DNA of 64,000 nt. Source: Frankia sp. AgB32. GTDB taxonomy: Bacteria; Actinomycetota; Actinomycetes; Frankiales; Frankiaceae. Below, piece after piece: positions 63,071-64,000 of this stretch. Location: the NCBI RefSeq assembly GCF_023243045.1, contig NZ_JALKFX010000027.1:1-64000 (forward strand), in the 5' to 3' direction. Both the position numbers and the translations under genes were made by a program. The first letter of the stretch is position 1. Each line of letters starts with the position of its first letter. The notes below the pieces were generated by a model, which saw nothing but the letters and a program-made list of their open reading frames with translations, made no database searches and was not told where the DNA came from.

Positions 63071-64000
63071 GTGACGACGCTTCCCGAGATGGTGCCACCG
63101 CGTGATCCGGTGCTGTCCGTGAGCTGGCGGGAACAGCGCCGCACCCACCGGCGCCGCCAGCCCGATCTGCCCCTCGCCATGGCCCTGGTCACCGACGGGT
63201 CCGACAGCACCACGGCCGGGGTGCTGCGGGAGGCCGGCGTCGACGTGGTCGGCCTGCTGGCACCGGAACCCCTCGAGTCGCTCGCCTGGGCCGCGGAGGC
63301 GGGGGTCCCCCGCGCCTACGCCGATCCGATCGCCATGCTGTCCGACGACATCGAGGCGGTCTGCGTGGAGACCCGCCCGCCCGGCTCCGACATCATCGCC
63401 CGGCGGTCGGCCGAGGTCGGCCTACACGTGCTGCTCGCCGGCCCGGCCAGCGCCGAGGCGGAAACCCTGCGCGCCGTCGCCGACCTCGCCGAGGAGGGCG
63501 ACCTCGCCCACGTCGTCGCTCTGGACGGGCGAGCCTGGCCGGCGGCGACGCACGTCGCGGCCACCGTGTCCTCGCTCGGCCGGCTGACCCAGATGACCGT
63601 CGTGGGGGCGCCGACCGGGCCGAACGGCCGCGTCGAGATCGTCGACCTCATCATGCGCTGGTGCGGGGAGGTGCTGGCGGTCTGCGCGGACCCGGCGGCG
63701 ATGCCCGCCCCCACCCTGACCCCGGACGCGCCGGTGACCTTGGCCCTGCTCACCTCGAGCGGAGCCACCGTCCTGGTCAACGAACGGATGAACGGACATC
63801 TCGACACGGCCACGATCACCGTGTGCGGCGAGGCGGGCCGGGTCGTCGTGCAGGGGCGCCGGATCCGCCGCCAGGACGTCGACGGGGTGCGTGACCTGGT
63901 CATGCCGGCCGCCGCGACCGCCCGCCCCGGCCTGATGGAGGCGACCTACGATGTCGTGCGGGTCACCGAGCTCGACGACACCCGGCTCGTGCGGGGCGCG
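63071..64000 (+). CDS. Gfo/Idh/MocA-like oxidoreductase (3' end beyond window)
   Basis: Open from GTG 63071 to the window edge, 310 codons without stop. After a 35-residue basic head comes a Rossmann-like unit (LAMALVTDGSDSTTAGVLRE, DVVGLLAPEPLESLAWAAEA, AEVGLHVLLAGPASAEAETL), in the order expected for Gfo/Idh/MocA N-domains but with the GxGxxG motif degraded to TDGSDS. A beta-sheet C-domain follows. Lack of the nucleotide-binding glycines and of the EKP lysine (GP instead) suggests an inactive or altered family member. Confidence 0.6.
   Translation, partial: MTTLPEMVPPRDPVLSVSWREQRRTHRRRQPDLPLAMALVTDGSDSTTAGVLREAGVDVVGLLAPEPLESLAWAAEAGVPRAYADPIAMLSDDIEAVCVETRPPGSDIIARRSAEVGLHVLLAGPASAEAETLRAVADLAEEGDLAHVVALDGRAWPAATHVAATVSSLGRLTQMTVVGAPTGPNGRVEIVDLIMRWCGEVLAVCADPAAMPAPTLTPDAPVTLALLTSSGATVLVNERMNGHLDTATITVCGEAGRVVVQGRRIRRQDVDGVRDLVMPAAATARPGLMEATYDVVRVTELDDTRLVRGA

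Overview
The window is high-GC actinobacterial DNA. The gene order bldC - conserved hypothetical - valine/Leu/Glu-type dehydrogenase - DUF3073 - purM - purF matches the conserved Streptomyces/Frankia neighbourhood. The FabA/PUFA-type synthase genes, AfsR-like and Ser/Thr-kinase regulators and many worn IS5 remnants fit a Frankia-like genome. The genus is an inference; the phylum is secure.

Layout. 1-210: probable assembly or read-end artefact (76 bp copied exactly from the APH gene at 45.7 kb, then homopolymer C/G). 0.2-3.1 kb: 3' end of a polyketide/PUFA-type synthase locus. 3.1-12.9 kb: LysR regulator, two secreted repeat-protein paralogues, MarR/nitroreductase pair, TetR/glyoxalase pair, and a solo CIRCE-controlled groEL. 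13.4-23.6 kb: a four-gene operon (PG-binding lipoprotein, two-TM partner with a lost P-loop, HerA-type ATPase, LAS-type metallopeptidase) divergent from a 1,066-aa SARP-NB-ARC-TPR regulator. I recognise no described system in it. 23.6-30.8 kb: decayed region with an antitoxin relic, several IS5 remnants, a kinase-WD40 fusion, a HigBA-type module whose toxin carries an amber stop, and a DUF2637 (Spd-like) relic.

30.9-43.7 kb: a lower-GC, tightly overlapping minus-strand cluster. It holds five methylthioadenosine (MTA) salvage genes (mtnP, mtnC, mtnD, mtnB, mtnA), a PaiB-like protein, an acyl-CoA dehydrogenase, an amidase, an acyl-CoA ligase, a GNAT, a BtaA/DUF3419-type aminocarboxypropyl transferase (which releases MTA from SAM), a heme-oxygenase-like diiron oxidase, and a LuxI/FeeM-like GNAT-fold protein. 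The likely logic is a pathway for a SAM-derived 3-amino-3-carboxypropyl metabolite that carries its own MTA recycling. An ISAs1 element, an APH gene, an XRE regulator and tRNA-Glu follow. A 20-bp near-copy of the tRNA 3' end at 29.73 kb suggests that 29.7-48.1 kb may be an integrated island.

48.2-64 kb: conserved core DNA with a C39-like papain-fold protein, bldC, a DUF8083-like hypothetical, vdh, DUF3073, purM/purF, an MDMPI-type protein, a sacsin-type HATPase protein, a DUF2530 protein, a CRP-type operator, a stand-alone winged-helix protein, thpR and a partial Gfo/Idh/MocA-like gene.
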